A stretch of DNA of 64,000 nt from UBA5158 sp963692955 (GTDB lineage Bacteria > Pseudomonadota > Gammaproteobacteria > DSM-16500). Under the pieces are notes generated by a model, which was given only the letters and a program-made list of their open reading frames with translations, did not search any database and was not told the origin of the DNA. The position numbers and the translations under genes were made by a program. Below, piece after piece: positions 39,001 through 46,222 of this stretch (positions are counted from its first letter, which is position 1; each line of letters starts with the position of its first letter). Location: NCBI GenBank assembly GCA_963692955.1, contig OY843587.1, forward strand, positions 2,046,001-2,110,000. The letters run 5' to 3'.

Positions 39001-42000
39001 GAAATATTGTTGATATTTAAGTTACCGGTTAAAACCTGGATCGTTCCATCGCCCTCAAGACCATTAGTTGCAGATATCAGATCAGTATTCATTTGTAGAA
39101 TAGCGGGGTCTAGAATTGAAAGAGTTCCATTTCCAAATGCGTTGCCATTATTCAATTGTGAAGTACCGCTGTTAAGTGTGATATACGAACTATTATCAAA
39201 GTTAGCGTTGTTGTTAAAATTAGCGTTACCACTGATAGAAATTTGATTTGAGTAAAAAGAATAATTCGCGCCAAAATTGCTGCCGCTATTAAAATTAATT
39301 GTTCCGCTTTGAGTACTTAAATTAAGATTTGCTGACGTACCGTCAGAATTTAGATAAAGAATACCATTATAATCTTGATCGTTTACCGTATTGATGCTCG
39401 AACTGATATAGCCGCTCGGATTACCAATATTAAGGATCGCGCTGCTATCCACGGTTAAACTATTTAGTGACGTGTTGCCACCGATAGAGCCGTCCACCTC
39501 AATAGGCGCGTTACCAGAAAATTCCAAATTACCGAGCTGAGAATTGTCTGCGTCTATATTTCCCGTGAGTTGCAACGTAGCATAACCGCTGTTCGTATTA
39601 GAAATAACGGAATTTCCCGCTTCAATTACGATATTTCCTTGTAGCATTACACCTTGTCCAGGATCAACATCGCTGAGTGTAGAAGCGGATAAATTTAATG
39701 TCCCATTCGAGAAACCATTTACTGTTAGACTATTGCCATTTTGTTCGGCGAATTTAAGCGTACTATCAGTAAAATTCACGTTGCCGTTAGAAGTATTAAA
39801 GGTAAACGTTCCCGAACCATTGGCGTCATTAACAGTAACGATACTATTAGAGAAATCTTGGTCGCCCGCGGTATTAATCGAACTCAAACCCAGCGTTAAA
39901 TTTGCGACCGATGAAGTGAATGAATTGAGTGAAGGAGAACCCGGCCCGCCCGCGCCTACCGAACCATTTAAGATAATCGTTCCCAAACCAGATAGAATTA
40001 AATTCTCGGCTCCGGTTGCTCCATCAATCGAGGTCGCGGAATCGAAGGTGAATTGATCGGAACTACCAGGCGCGCCGATAGTCGCGTCACTGTTTAAAGA
40101 AATAGTGGAACTATCTAATTCAGCCGTTCCAGTGCCAGTTAACGCGCCCGTTCCGCCGATCCCTGTGCCATTGAGAGTGACACTAAGACCATTCACCGTG
40201 GTGTTATCAATATTCAACGCCGCGCCGCTTTCCACTGTCGTCGAGCCATTCACATTACCGCCCGAAACTAGTTGAACCAGACCAGTCGTAATATCAAGAT
40301 TCGACGCAGTCCCGCCCAACACTAGCGTGCCGGCGCCATCTTTCGTGCCGCCATTGATTTGGCCATTGACGGTAAACGTGACGCCTGGTTCCACGATAAA
40401 ACCACTAGGGCTGTAAAAGTTAAAAGTAACAGCGGAATCCGCGGTGGAATTACCTGTCACTTGTAATTGATCGGGACTGACAAAATTTAAATAAGCTCCG
40501 CTGCCGCCACTAATATCACCCGGCAGTTGAAAAATAGAGTTCGCGGGTAAATTGAGGTTAGCATTTTCAAGGCCACCGGAACTTCCCAAAACGAATGTGC
40601 CGCTATTTATATTATAAGTAGTACCAGGCCCGGTATCGCCATAAGAATCGCTAAAAGTATTAGAATGCGCGGCTGACGTTAATACACCGGTACTACCGCC
40701 GTTAAAATTAATACTGACACTTGAGCCAGTGTCAAAACTTAAATTGCCATTAACCTGACTAGAAGCACCCGCCGCGGTAATATTGAAATTATAATTATAA
40801 CCATTATCTTCAGATTCCACGTCGAGACCATTCTTCAATTGAACGTTTGCCGTGGCTGCCGTGGTGCTTAGATTTACCGTCGCTGGAAATTCGATATTAA
40901 ATTGATTATTGAATACCTGATTGCCTACGGTATAAATGTTAAAGACATTGTTGTTGTCAAAGTTATTAAATTCAAGGCTATCTCCATTGGAATACAGCGG
41001 ACCACCATTGCTGCCATCCACTCCGCCAGTACTAAAGGTTAAACTCGTTAATGGCACAGCACTTGAACCAATTTCCTGAGTGGTGTTTAGACCATAACTG
41101 AAATAATTTCCGAACGCTGCACCGCCCGTGGTAAGCGCGGTTGCGCCTTCAATATTTCCGTAATAGACCACTTCGCCGTCCGCTGCCACCGTCGTGCTAG
41201 GCGCGTTGAAATTGACATCCGCGCCAAAAATGATATTACCTTGTTGGCCACTTGCAGTAGTAAGTGTCGTCGACGTGGCGTTATTGAAGATTAACGTACC
41301 GCCAAGCGGCGAACTATAATATCCCGAAGTACTGTAATTGTAATCTTGATTAGATTCAGTAGTAATAGATTCGGCACCCACAGTCAGGGTGGTAGCTACC
41401 ACATTCAAGTTATTAAGCGGCTGCATACTGCCGATCGAGCCGTTTAATTCAATAGTGTTTTGCGAATTGAGCGTCAAATTATAGTGATTACCAGAACTAT
41501 CACTATCGATGGTTGAATTGATTGTAATGTCATTAGAACTATCAATATTGATATTATCATTCGTAAGATATAAATTTCCGCTATGACCACCACTAGCATC
41601 ACTGATTGTAATGTTATTAAACGCGGAGCTATAACCAATATTGCCAGCCAAATTCACTTGAGCGCTATTTAAAGTTAGGCTGTCACCATCCGTATTACTG
41701 TCATTCATTGAGCCATTGATATTAATACTATTAGCTGCGGTAATCGAAATACCACTAGTAGTAATAGAAGCCGAATTACCACCACTAGCAGCACTAAAAG
41801 ATATCTCACTGAAAGGAACCGTATTACCGATGTTGCCATCGAGATTGATGTTGCTAGCATATAAATTAAGATTATTCGCGCCTGCGGTCGTACCATTAAT
41901 CGTATTTGAAAAAGTAATTGTGCCGCCACTAGCACTCAACCCAGGGCCGCCCGAGACAGTGACTGCGTCACTGTAATTCTGGTTACCGGAAGTAATAATA

Positions 42001-45000
42001 GAATTAGGCCCGATGATATCGGCGCCGGTGCCGCCGCCGGTCGCGTCGGTTAAAGAGAAACTTGCTAAAGGCGTGTTACCGCCAATCGTGCCGTTAATAA
42101 TATTCGCTTTGCTACCTAAACTAAGGTTGTATGCGCCATCTATACTGCCAGTAGAAGAAAGAGTGATATTACCCACCGAATTTGCGAGAGAGGCATCTTG
42201 CGATAGCACTTCAGCCCCATTAAACGTGATATTTCCTGTCGTCGTGCCACTGCCGAAAGTAATACTATCTGTTCCAAGCACTAAATTGGTCAGCGTTGTC
42301 GTCGCCATATTAACACTAGCGTGACTGTTCCCTATCGTTAGCACATTACCTGGCGTGGTATATAAAACCGTATTTGAACTCAAGCCGGTGATAGCAGAAC
42401 CTAATTCGGTATTCGTTATCGAATTAGCGTTGGTGAGATCACCAATTTCAAGCGTGTTTGCAGTCAATTGCAAAGCAACACTGACGACACCATTAGACAC
42501 GTTAGGCACTAACGTCACGTCATTCCCAAACACGGTACCGCCGGCTATAGTGAATAATAACGAATCGCCAGAAACAAGACCGGTAGGTAAGTAGCTAAAC
42601 CCGCCACCGCCGTTAGTGGTCGATGTACCTAGCAGAGTGCCGTTTTGATAAATATTGATGGTAAGACCGGACGCGGAGCTAGTTCCATTTGAGACCGTGC
42701 CACTGAATACGCTAGGAAAAACTTTAAGATAAGGATAGGAAGTACCCATCGCCCAAGTATTAGTAAAATCCCATCCTGCCGCCGTGTAAGTCGATTCAGA
42801 TGAGAGGTCAACGGTACCGCCATTCGCGCAACTGCCGCCGCCGACACAACCGCCAACGACATTCGAAAGAGTTGCACCACCACTGCCGACCGCAGAACTT
42901 TGACCAGAGACAGCGGTGTCCCAAAAACTATTATTGATGCTGAAACCGCTTGATTGACTTACACCTACAAGACCACCGCCTGAGCTATTGTTTGAATTAA
43001 TGACCGCACTGCTATAAGAATCCGTTATCGTTCCATTACCACTAGTAATACCGATTAGACCCCCCGCGCCTTGTGGGTAGATACTGCTTGCAGTGATTGA
43101 TCCGGTAGTATAAGAGTTACTAATTAAGCCATCGTTATTCATTATTCCGACTAGACCACCCGCATATAACCCATTCACCGTAGCTGATGAGTAAGAGTCG
43201 GATATGCTTGAGGTATCACTACTCTGACTACCAAGGCCGGCGACCAGACCACCGACATAAGACCCACCAATAACAGACCCAGTAACATAAACATCACTTA
43301 AATTTGAGTTAACAGCTAATCCTACTACACCCCCTACGGCCTCATTATTTGGAGCATAGATGTTAAGATTCGTTAGCAGTATATTTTCAATAGTAGTATT
43401 TTGGACTTGCTCAAATAGACCCATGTAAGTGTCAGACTGAAACTGAGAATTATTATTTGTATTGATGGTAAGACCGTTAATAGTAAAGTTTTGGCCATTG
43501 AACGTTCCAGTAAAGTATGTACTGTTATTAAAACCGCCAGCATCGATGGGTATAAATCCAGCCCCGCCGTTCCAAGTCGCCGTACCAGTTGCGTTAATAC
43601 TATTCATGAGCTCATAACTGTAACCCATTGTCGTGGGGCTAGAACCAATACCTTCTAGACCATAAATATCTGTTATCTCATAAGGACTGCCCGTGGTGCC
43701 GCTGCCGCCTATTGCTCGGATAAACGAGACTAAAGACGACGGTCCGCCTCCTGAATTAAGTTCGAAGTCATTTGTAACATTGAACACTGGCAACGTGGCG
43801 GAATTCTGTTTCCAGTTACCTTCTACCAAATCAAAATTAGCGACATTAATCGCTGCCGAGGCCGAAGGAGTAATATTTTTAGCGGTTGATCCAGTACCCG
43901 CTGCTAACGTAAGCGTGTTTACCGTGATGGCGGCGTTCAAAGCCATAGTGCTAGCAGCGACAAGTGATAGTCCGCCGTTAGTCGCAGTGATAGCGGAACC
44001 TAATGTAATCGTACTCGCCGCAGTTAGCGTTAATGAGTAAGCAGAGTTCCATGTCAACGCACTACTAGTCGCAAGTATAATCGTACCTGCTTGCGATCCG
44101 GTGGAGCCGGTAGTGACATTGACATTTTCATTCGCTAACGCAGCTTCTAAATTAGCGACAGTTAAAATTGAACTAGCTACAGTAGGCGTGAATACACCGC
44201 TAGTAATGGGATCAGAACTTGTGCCTGTGGCTTGAATCGTCACATTTTCAGGGTCTAGTAATAATGAGCCTTCAATGCCGTGACTTGCTGAAAGATTTGC
44301 CGTACCTGAAAAATTTAAAACTTGCTGACCCGAGATTTCAGAAAAACCGCCATTGCCGCTGACAGAACCGCCTTGCGCTAAAACGCTGCCATTATAATTA
44401 GTATAATCATTAGACCAAACGATAACATTGCCGCCATTCCCAGAATTAAGCGCCGACGCATTCAATGTGGCACCCGCGTCGATAGTGGTACTAGTCGCAT
44501 TGAGCAATGGGCCTTCGCCATGTTCATTACCGCCGACATTGATGTTACCGCCGCCCGTTAAGCCGCTAGCATTTAATGAAGCAGTCGACGTTAAATGAAC
44601 ATTGCCGCCTAGCACTTGAATCGTGCCGCCTTGCGTTCCGCCCGAAGCATTCAATGTTCCCGAAACAGTGACATCCGTATTATCGTCACCCGATAAAATA
44701 ATTTCGCCGCCTTGTCGTGACACGGATCTTGTTTCAGCGACGCCGCTCATATCGATGACATTGTCTAACACCCCCGCCGCCGCTTTTGCCGTTACTAAAA
44801 TTTGGCCGCCGTCCGCTAATAATTTTCCTGAATTGTGAATGCCGGTGCTAGCTGCGGAAGCCGGTGCGTCGACGCTGAAATTAATTAATTGATCGCCGTT
44901 AAAATCTAAAGTGAAAATACTACCTGATCCCATCACGATGCTGCCCAAGCGCGCTTGTATCACACCGGTGTTAGCAACGCTGTCGCCCAACAACGCGACT

Positions 45001-45503
45001 AAGCCGTACTTCGAAGCGATGATTTTGCCTGCGTTAGTAATCGAACCGTGATAACCAGTGTCTTGATCGAAAATATACTTGCCCGCTAAAAAATTCGCGT
45101 TACTAATATCTGTCGTCGACGCAATTAACCCGCCGACATCGACGCGCGCGCTGGGACCAAAATAAATTCCCGCGCCGTTAATTAAAATAATCCTGCCGTT
45201 TGAAGTTAATCGACCGTAAATTTGTGACGCGCCGTTTTGCGCATTGATGCGGTTAAGCGCGACGGCACTAGAATTGGGTTGGATGAATTGCGTTTTTTCT
45301 TGCGCGGAAATATTAAAGCTATTCCATTGCACTATCGCTTGTTGGCTGGATTGATTGATGGTGGTAGTGTTGCCGGAGTTGGAAATAGTGGCGCTGCCGC
45401 TGGTAACGGTGCCGCCCTGTGGATTTCCCAGCGCAACATTCACCATTATGATGCTGGCTACAAGCACCATCGCATGAGCGAACTTTTGGGAAAAACTACG
45501 CAT
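27009..45503 (-). CDS. Giant TPS-domain filamentous adhesin, 6164 residues
   Basis: An uninterrupted 18.5-kb frame encodes a secreted beta-helical adhesin. A signal peptide (about residues 1-26) is followed by a haemagglutination-activity (TPS) domain to about residue 290 (QQAIVQWNSFNISAQEKTQF, RINAQNGASQIYGRL, NGRIILINGAGIYFGPSARV), the signal for two-partner secretion. Then come a GLUG-repeat block (about 600-880), a carboxypeptidase-regulatory-like unit (about 930-1050), long Ser/Thr/Asn/Gly repeats, a second GLUG block (about 2840-3200), a second regulatory-like unit (about 3225-3350), and about 14 autotransporter-associated strand repeats of the ANTYSGGT type (about 3400-5640). The C-terminus is Ser/Thr/Asn-rich and ends FPNCAS with no beta-barrel, so export needs a TpsB partner, which is not in this window. 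GAGG precedes the ATG. It probably mediates attachment to host cells or biofilm. Confidence 0.93.
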   Translation of the reverse strand: MRSFSQKFAHAMVLVASIIMVNVALGNPQGGTVTSGSATISNSGNTTTINQSSQQAIVQWNSFNISAQEKTQFIQPNSSAVALNRINAQNGASQIYGRLTSNGRIILINGAGIYFGPSARVDVGGLIASTTDISNANFLAGKYIFDQDTGYHGSITNAGKIIASKYGLVALLGDSVANTGVIQARLGSIVMGSGSIFTLDFNGDQLINFSVDAPASAASTGIHNSGKLLADGGQILVTAKAAAGVLDNVIDMSGVAETRSVSRQGGEIILSGDDNTDVTVSGTLNASGGTQGGTIQVLGGNVHLTSTASLNASGLTGGGNINVGGNEHGEGPLLNATSTTIDAGATLNASALNSGNGGNVIVWSNDYTNYNGSVLAQGGSVSGNGGFSEISGQQVLNFSGTANLSASHGIEGSLLLDPENVTIQATGTSSDPITSGVFTPTVASSILTVANLEAALANENVNVTTGSTGSQAGTIILATSSALTWNSAYSLTLTAASTITLGSAITATNGGLSLVAASTMALNAAITVNTLTLAAGTGSTAKNITPSASAAINVANFDLVEGNWKQNSATLPVFNVTNDFELNSGGGPSSLVSFIRAIGGSGTTGSPYEITDIYGLEGIGSSPTTMGYSYELMNSINATGTATWNGGAGFIPIDAGGFNNSTYFTGTFNGQNFTINGLTINTNNNSQFQSDTYMGLFEQVQNTTIENILLTNLNIYAPNNEAVGGVVGLAVNSNLSDVYVTGSVIGGSYVGGLVAGLGSQSSDTSSISDSYSSATVNGLYAGGLVGIMNNDGLISNSYTTGSITASSIYPQGAGGLIGITSGNGTITDSYSSAVINSNNSSGGGLVGVSQSSGFSINNSFWDTAVSGQSSAVGSGGATLSNVVGGCVGGGSCANGGTVDLSSESTYTAAGWDFTNTWAMGTSYPYLKVFPSVFSGTVSNGTSSASGLTINIYQNGTLLGTSTTNGGGGFSYLPTGLVSGDSLLFTIAGGTVFGNDVTLVPNVSNGVVSVALQLTANTLEIGDLTNANSITNTELGSAITGLSSNTVLYTTPGNVLTIGNSHASVNMATTTLTNLVLGTDSITFGSGTTTGNITFNGAEVLSQDASLANSVGNITLSSTGSIDGAYNLSLGSKANIINGTIGGNTPLASFSLTDATGGGTGADIIGPNSIITSGNQNYSDAVTVSGGPGLSASGGTITFSNTINGTTAGANNLNLYASNINLDGNIGNTVPFSEISFSAASGGNSASITTSGISITAANSININGSMNDSNTDGDSLTLNSAQVNLAGNIGYSSAFNNITISDASGGHSGNLYLTNDNINIDSSNDITINSTIDSDSSGNHYNLTLNSQNTIELNGSIGSMQPLNNLNVVATTLTVGAESITTESNQDYNYSTSGYYSSPLGGTLIFNNATSTTLTTASGQQGNIIFGADVNFNAPSTTVAADGEVVYYGNIEGATALTTGGAAFGNYFSYGLNTTQEIGSSAVPLTSLTFSTGGVDGSNGGPLYSNGDSLEFNNFDNNNVFNIYTVGNQVFNNQFNIEFPATVNLSTTAATANVQLKNGLDVESEDNGYNYNFNITAAGASSQVNGNLSFDTGSSVSINFNGGSTGVLTSAAHSNTFSDSYGDTGPGTTYNINSGTFVLGSSGGLENANLNLPANSIFQLPGDISGGSGAYLNFVSPDQLQVTGNSTADSAVTFNFYSPSGFIVEPGVTFTVNGQINGGTKDGAGTLVLGGTASNLDITTGLVQLVSGGNVNGSTTVESGAALNIDNTTVNGLSVTLNGTGIGGTGALTGTGTAELDSSTISLNSDATIGAPGSSDQFTFDSATSIDGATGAENLILSGLGTIILNGSVGAGGPGSPSLNSFTSSVANLTLGLSSINTAGDQDFSNSIVTVNDANGSGTFTFNTSNGNVNFTDSTLKFAEQNGNSLTVNGFSNGTLNLSASTLSDVDPGQGVMLQGNIVIEAGNSVISNTNSGYATLQLTGNIDADNSQLGNLEFSGNAPIEVDGSIGGNTSLNSLTVDSSAILNIGNPSGYISSSINTVNDQDYNGILYLNSDGTSANLNLSTQSGTINFNSGSNFGANYSFYSNQISISGNANFNNNANFDNSSYITLNSGTSQLNNGNAFGNGTLSILDPAILQMNTDLISATNGLEGDGTIQVLTGNLNINNISQDGGISFEGTYDIAAGASLNIESPLGNYNNATKTSAGELDISSNQNDNTSFDIQAGTLGFLSNANTNSGTITIESGAILALATNGNTLPINIVSNGGTIANSGSNTIDGTLTVTNGTNTISSSNSADYFEVQQAVDSDSSNSGSLTLTGPGTVQFDASIGGNYALASFTASNTGGVNFGGNVATIGNQDYQSTVNFNNTSTLASTTGAVTFESNSSINTSTDLSFLGNVILNNTSSNFNGANVYFGDGTTPTSITFNNSGALAGISNIYLDTNATLALNADFTGGYYTFYNSGIIQTSGTHIFAGDGLLGGGTIQVDGSGSLDVQDETMGTFVKNGTGKLTLDMYYGGGNTNTVNAGTLSLDGGSFGGSTILVNSGGTLNFNNTTASNLTIDLNGTGVGGNGALTATGASELDSTSINLQSSASIETPTNADSFIFDANTSITAAASSNAGLTVNAPQGGFALPYVDLTDGGNGNLVVNANGAITENDVLVVSGSSTFNAGANAITLNNTNQSNINGNYTGNQLSGAINVSNSGANDILIVNNAATTTLGTISAGQNVEFDTQTGSGNAITVGSANVLTSTNTLTLNASDGSINLNANITGSGNLVLTAQDAPQSIMNNGAAIEVNNFTLNVGNYYQNSGGAALAPFTVAGTFHIAAGSEYNSQYNATFTRVLGGDGSSGNPYQIGDIYGLQGVGTLPTSNNYILANNIDASATATYNGGAGFNPLFGNSNNLFTGTFDGGNFVISNLFENTAGDAGLFDWVSSGVIQNVGLAAVNISGKDVVGGLAANLYGGTLTNDYVSSGSVTNTGQDTGGLVGENYNGSIATSHNSATVTGGNVGGVVGVDYGNITQSYNTGNVFGSFTGPGAEVGGVVGYVGGGDIDQNFNTGNVSLIAGGGSDYVGGFVGYMFFSGDITNSYSIGNVSTNNSSDYIGGFAGGIYSAFVSTSYSASTITAPAGTATTGSLGGFLGYAYNGAAYLTNDFYDSTVAPGLIPTGSGTPNNGNDATGLSTADIKNFQNLSGFDFTSGLPIWAFTQNTSTNGGYAVLTALTPGPYQSTSVSRTISGQVTGGDQDYSITFTLGGVSIGTATTNSSGNYTFTTTSATNNADLFAYITTSGYLANAITLAPSSNGNITGLNFSANTITLGDSNVNTFSNSDFATAIGSLTSPITLFSMSGNTITLNAGINLASTASTTLNLNGDITGTGNITLAGQTNLVTNANITSSAGSVALNNVAGAQNLTVSSTTGTSISGTVNVNSIAVDNGGTISGKVTGSTSVTASGGTLDITNSTNDYTGGTAVSSGAVATDTASGFGAGSVSVADGGAADLSGQVTVANSFSLSGTGSIYDVDSSGTDTVSGAVSLANGSTSNLNAASGSTLKFTNTVSGTGALDLQGSGTVSLQGAVNVNSVTSTADNVALGASVTTAGGQSYAGTTSLGANVTLADTASGGLALGAVTGNGHALTLNTAGSSSLGSYSDGSGASNLIQAGSGTLTLSSASSYTGGTLINSGAVSVANNTALGAGSVAVATGTALDVNGGITIINAINLTGTGAINDSSSSGIDMLKGAVALGSASTISAASGSTLEFLNGSISGASALTLSGLGTINLQEAVTGLTSLSSTVANLTLGAGITSTGAQTYSNAVTVGGTETLTTTNNAITFNGTLNGAGALTLASGAAQNILSGVVGGTTPLINLSSTGSGGISIGSNVTTDGSQSYTGTTVLASSVTLKDTSASGGVTLAAVTGNGNGLIINTNGSSAITGIFADGSGASSLTQAGNGTLTLSGANSYTGGTTVNDGSLDFSTNTGLGSGAVLIQSGGLLGASGDLTNIMNAITLTGTASLYALDTSGTDIFKGAITLTAGGAPVIGANTGSTIEFTNTINGAADLLLSGPGAVNFQGVVGGSGALNSISESAVAGLTLGANVTTNGSQSYSGSTAVELSSGVTLTSNNSSIAFGSSTSLNSSSTTLENLIINTSSGATLAGTIGNLNNLSSLTFSGGGTLSSVVSGATTLTLNSGTLIVSGLETYTGVTNVSGGTLQVGATNATSGASAITISSGAALNLNGFSTLIGSLSGAGSIANIASGQTLTSAQGTTSSTYSGTLSGAGTFQLGNTAADTATLTLSGNNSSLADIVIQHGILQVSANNSLANTLTTIASGAELTLNTSTNTTFSNAILANGTGVSVAGAIVDTSTSSSTNTLSNVSFGVSSGLGVSSSTETLVLSDALSGAVGLLKTGAGTVELTAANTYSGSTSIFAGTLALGVNNAISYNSSVSVSTNTLNMNGYSDAIGSLTGSGSVITGGGVLTISQGASTDTFSGIISGSGGITVGSKAGDTGLLKLTGLNTYTGATTIALGSLEVGIANAIGSSSAVNISSGATLNMNSLSDTIGGLTGAGSVTNLVSGQALTVAMGANTDNFSGTLAGTGSLKVGNTTADTGILELSGSNTGFNGTATVQFGEVELTNASSLGTGTATINAGAELALSTTANTTFANAITVNGTGISNAGGLTDISNGMTNALSDVILGTSASVGVTNSNETLNITNAMNGSNSLTKVGAGILGLSGANSYSGGTSVSSGILSITNSSGLGTGAASIASGAALDVSNNITLTNALTLSGSGIGGTGVINDIGTGTTDTISSAIALSGASTIGSDNSGTLKFSNTITGAQALTLVGAGMINLAGAVGGGGGANVLSSLSATVNSLIIGANITTTGTQSYGAVTMGGTETLSSTNSAINFGSITGGGNALTVAAGTAQAAFGGVVSGVTNLSSTGSGGVLIGANITTAGSQSYSGTTVLGAAVTLQDSASGGITLGAVTGNGHALTVNTGGNSALGSYSDGSGASSLIQAGGGTLTLSSASGYTGGTQVNSGVVSVSNNSSLGTGSVAVATGAALDVNGGIILGNAINLTGTGAINDTSSSGTDTLQGAVSLGNASTINAASGSTLEFLNSSISGASALTLAGAGTINLQEAVSGLTSLSATVSHLTIGAGITTSGTQTYSNAVTIGGTETLATTNNAITFNGTLNGAGALTLASGTAQDVLSGIVGGSTPLTVLSSTGSGGISIGANVTTAGSQSYAGTTVLGASVTLKDTSASGSVTLAAVTGNGHALTMNTLGTSFITGNFTGTGSSLTQAGTGTLVLGGMNTYSGGTAVTNGEVEVTNGSALGAGAAVVSSGAELAIDTSSAANFTNSITINGSGIGASGALVDISAGGITNTLNNMVLGSNSLIGVSNSGNTLNVSGTISGTGFGIDKVGAGNLELSGANTYSGTTEINQGTLTLNNANAISSSTLQVDANGSLGLAMNTALNGLTGMGSVDVVSGVTLTVNNTTTNTYNGALSGSGSLVITGSGTLALATASNSFTGSVSVTSGTLQLNVNNALMDSSGIALTSGGTLNLNGTSQLIGPLSGTGGTVSGLSSGQTLTVASGSGSSSYAGTISGTGNLVVGNSSADTGTIILSGNNSGYSGTTTAAFGELEISNSNALGAGSANITGGTLAINAINVANTINLNGGTLTGLGTSSVSGAVNVNSNSQVSTTGNFTVNGTVSGAGTLDLEGSGTVSFSNNITSLGGLTSNAATTKVQSVATTGNQTYNGVVVISNNVALTSNSGNIAVNAGISGASKNVSITTGTNNNSVTLAGSLAVNNISVTGGGSNNTLNLQTGNVQTFNITGANVGNVSGISEQGGTFTFTNIQNLGGSANGDTFQLLGGSIGNIVGGSGNNTIIANNVANTFMISGMNSGSLTSVASFSSIQNLVGGTATNDFVFANNGGISGTINGTSSAGNVVDYSAYTTPMSLALTANNSGFALNQGGAYITGNFTNIQTIAGNGMSALNITNSKSNTVTFTGSIAATVDDPTNVAGFDGVYNAGTGTTEVDFGPGENAVFLSPNSASINGGPTIYFGPGITFGGNITAYVPPPTPPSSASTPSTTSTSTSSSDGSTPNVANIITSPTTNNSNSTNTPANDAATQSATSVVIDIIQNNLSQLISDQQNDDETTQVSQPIFPNCAS
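29590..30780 (-). repeat. Internal duplication in the adhesin gene, downstream copy
   Basis: This stretch is clearly similar in DNA and more so in protein to 33650-34760. Both encode the order GSYSDGSGAS, LTLSS-SYTGGT, VAVATG-ALDVNGG, GAINDSSSSG, LQEAV-GLTSL, TETL-TTNNAITFNGTLNGAG, TGSGGISIG and VTLKDTSASG. The spacing between copies is about 4 kb. It is a modular duplication that could recombine and change protein length. Confidence 0.8.
33650..34760 (-). repeat. Internal duplication in the adhesin gene, upstream copy
   Basis: Partner of 29590-30780 and nearer the N-terminus of the protein. Shared DNA runs include long near-identical blocks around 34000-34080, for example the bases encoding AITFNGTLNGAGALTLASG. 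Ends are approximate because the strand repeats on both sides are also related. Confidence 0.8.
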
Positions 45504-45812
45504 TTGTTGCCTCTTATACAGTCTAAGTCACTGTTAATTAATGGCCTAAAAACAGCACATTTTGTATTTTTTTGTTATATATCTAGTTTAGTCCAGATTT
45601 GATATTTTGCATGATTTTTGGACTATTTATTTATAGTTTATTTTGCTGTAAACACTTGAAAAATATGACGACATAAATTGAAATGCGAGCGGATTTCGTA
45701 CCTGTTATTGAGACGCAACTATATAGAGAATAAACAACATCTAAGGAAGTAATTTTTGTATGGCCGCGTGCTTGCGGCCATGATTTCTAGATAGGAAAAA
45801 TTTATCGCGGAA
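45504..45812. other. 309-base region upstream of the adhesin gene
   Basis: AT-rich leader of the adhesin gene (minus strand) and the 3' flank of the thioesterase gene. A GC-rich hairpin lies at 45760-45781. The adhesin promoter is expected here; I see several AT-rich -10-like hexamers but no convincing -35 partner. Confidence 0.4.
45760..45781 (-). terminator. GC-rich hairpin downstream of the YciA-like gene
   Basis: ATGGCCGC (45760-45767) and GCGGCCAT (45774-45781) form a perfect 8-base-pair stem with a 6-base loop, 32 bases after the stop of the thioesterase gene. The sequence after it on the minus strand (ACAAAAATTACTTCC) is not T-rich, so intrinsic termination is uncertain. Confidence 0.35.
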
Positions 45813-46205
45813 TTAAGGACGATCAACCGACTGTGGCTTACCGTTTTCATCAATCGCGACGAAGGTGAAAGTGCCTTCCGCGACTTTTTTTTCTGCGTCG
45901 TCTTCGAGCGCGCCGGTGGTCCACACACTAATAAGAAATTTCATAGACGTCTGTCCTACTTTTAAAAGTTCCGCGTAAACACTCACGCAGTCGCCGACAT
46001 ACACAGGCTTGATGAATGACATCGTATCGATCGCCACCGTCACGGTTCTGCTATGACAACGTCTGCGGCTCGCGATACTGCCGCCCATATCCATGTGCGA
46101 CACTAACCAACCACCGAAAATATCGCCGTTCGCATTGGTGTCCGCCGGCATTGCACTCACGCGCGCGACGAGATCGCCACGTGGTTTCGAAGAATCATCA
46201 GCCAT
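45813..46205 (-). CDS. YciA-like acyl-CoA thioesterase
   Basis: The 130-residue hot-dog-fold protein matches the YciA/acyl-CoA hydrolase family: SAMPADTNANGDIFGGWLVSHMD (the N-x-x-G-D-I-F-G-G-W active-site helix), then IDTMSFIKPVYVGDCVSVYAELLKVG and FTFVAIDENGKP. Such enzymes hydrolyse short- to long-chain acyl-CoA in the cytosol. I prefer the ATG at 46205, nine bases after AGGAG; one two codons upstream is also possible. It follows the LpxO-like gene on the same strand after about 17 bases and is probably co-transcribed with it. Confidence 0.9.
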   Translation of the reverse strand: MADDSSKPRGDLVARVSAMPADTNANGDIFGGWLVSHMDMGGSIASRRRCHSRTVTVAIDTMSFIKPVYVGDCVSVYAELLKVGQTSMKFLISVWTTGALEDDAEKKVAEGTFTFVAIDENGKPQSVDRP

Positions 46206-46222
46206 GCTCATCTACTCCTGAA

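Noticed and set aside
27103..44838. Dozens of plus-strand frames of 60-165 codons, rich in Pro, Leu and Val, opposite the adhesin
   Set aside because: They are complements of the Gly/Ser/Thr/Asn repeat codons of the adhesin, lack ribosome sites and share the repeat period.
27009..45503. CRISPR array or DNA satellite in the repetitive gene
   Set aside because: Repeats are protein-level, diverged and in frame; there are no short identical repeats with regular spacers.
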